DNA from: Persephonella sp.
GTDB taxonomy: Bacteria > Aquificota > Aquificia > Aquificales > Hydrogenothermaceae
Assembly: GCA_027028005.1 (NCBI GenBank)
Contig: JALVKE010000081.1
Coordinates: 1 to 40,529, forward strand
DNA: 40,529 nucleotides
Direction: 5' to 3'
Positions within the stretch are counted from its first letter, which is position 1; each line of letters starts with the position of its first letter. A model generated the notes under the pieces. That model had not been told where the DNA came from and made no database searches. It worked only from the letters and a program-made list of their open reading frames with translations. This document shows, piece by piece, positions 40,393-40,529 of this stretch. The translations under genes were made by a program, and so were the position numbers.

Positions 40393-40529
40393 CTTAACCT
40401 CCTTTCTGGTAAGTAGAAAGTAGAAAGTTTAACTCTTATTTTTAAACCACTTTCACTTTTATTTATATTTACGTTGTCTATTCTTATGTATCTTTTACTT
40501 TTTCCAACAAAATTTATAAACTTGTATAA
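40389..40529 (-). CDS. PilO-like protein, C-terminal part (runs off the window)
   Basis: Partial. The last 46 codons are readable: YIRIDNVNINKSESGLKIRV then KLSTFYLPERRLR and a TGA that overlaps the ATG of the next gene. The ending fits PilO, an inner-membrane assembly protein of the type IV pilus (a beta strand with N-x-x-I, then S-T-F/Y-Y-L-P). The gene extends beyond the window end. Neighbours pilP-like and pilQ-like support the identification. Confidence 0.62.
   Translation of the reverse strand, partial: LYKFINFVGKSKRYIRIDNVNINKSESGLKIRVKLSTFYLPERRLR

Overview
The window is AT-rich, densely packed bacterial chromosome with short intergenic gaps and many overlapping genes. Lipid A synthesis (lpxB), a type IV pilus secretin, a periplasmic amidase and several lipoproteins indicate a Gram-negative cell envelope. 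A TtuA-type tRNA 2-thiolation enzyme, a phospho-free MTA/SAH deaminase, multihaem cytochrome c, protoglobin, very low G+C and Lys/Ile/Glu-rich proteins fit a thermophilic, chemolithotrophic member of the Aquificota. Hydrogenothermaceae (Sulfurihydrogenibium-like) is my best inference; it rests on overall gene style, not on a database match.

Layout. 1-6.4 kb (minus strand): HyuB-like hydantoinase subunit, DUF3592 membrane protein, M28 peptidase, methyltransferase, a zinc-ribbon protein, then a cluster resembling the YtxG/YtxH stress genes (OsmC, DUF948-like, two tandem YtxH-like paralogues, BrkB/YihY). 6.5-6.8 kb: tRNA-Lys, tRNA-Glu and tRNA-Gly behind a consensus sigma-70 promoter. 6.8-9.8 kb (minus): ribBA, a pentahaem lipoprotein cytochrome and a RimI-like acetyltransferase, overlapping end to end. 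9.8-20.3 kb (mostly plus): RlmI-like methyltransferase, ubiX, xer recombinase, sdhA/frdA with a strong terminator, a nonsense-interrupted Rpn nuclease gene, mtaD, an MFS transporter, a TPR protein and a sigma-54 activator. 20.4-21.1 kb: a probable DUF6516/TumE-type toxin-antitoxin pair. 21.1-29.1 kb: GNAT, M20 peptidase, sulfite-oxidase-like molybdoenzyme, Fur, pyruvate kinase, CAP-domain lipoprotein, RluB-like pseudouridine synthase, a protoglobin-YjbQ operon, a HAD phosphatase and cmk. 29.2-29.7 kb: tRNA-Leu followed by about 430 bp of structured non-coding DNA. 29.7-40.5 kb: lpxB-pdxJ (minus), amiC-coaX-two small unknowns-dapB-atpZ and ttuA (plus), then a minus-strand operon with the end of pilO, a short pilP-like gene, a pilQ-like secretin, a lipoprotein and a dihydrolipoamide-dehydrogenase-like flavoenzyme.

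Most of the window is housekeeping. The accessory signals are: (i) the Rpn gene with one in-frame TAG but an intact, well-translated internal start that would make a small C-terminal protein like the RpnS intragenic antitoxins; (ii) the structured region behind tRNA-Leu, which can form an H-type pseudoknot and ends in a hairpin like the right end / omega-RNA of IS200/IS605-TnpB elements, although no tnpB is present; (iii) the DUF6516 toxin-antitoxin pair with an altered toxin signature; (iv) a BrkB gene whose coding frame extends well upstream of its first ATG with no ATG, GTG or TTG available; (v) a 37-residue membrane protein in the coaX-dapB interval.

Where an upstream in-frame start lacked a ribosome-binding site, I moved the start to the codon with the best Shine-Dalgarno spacing and say so in the entry.
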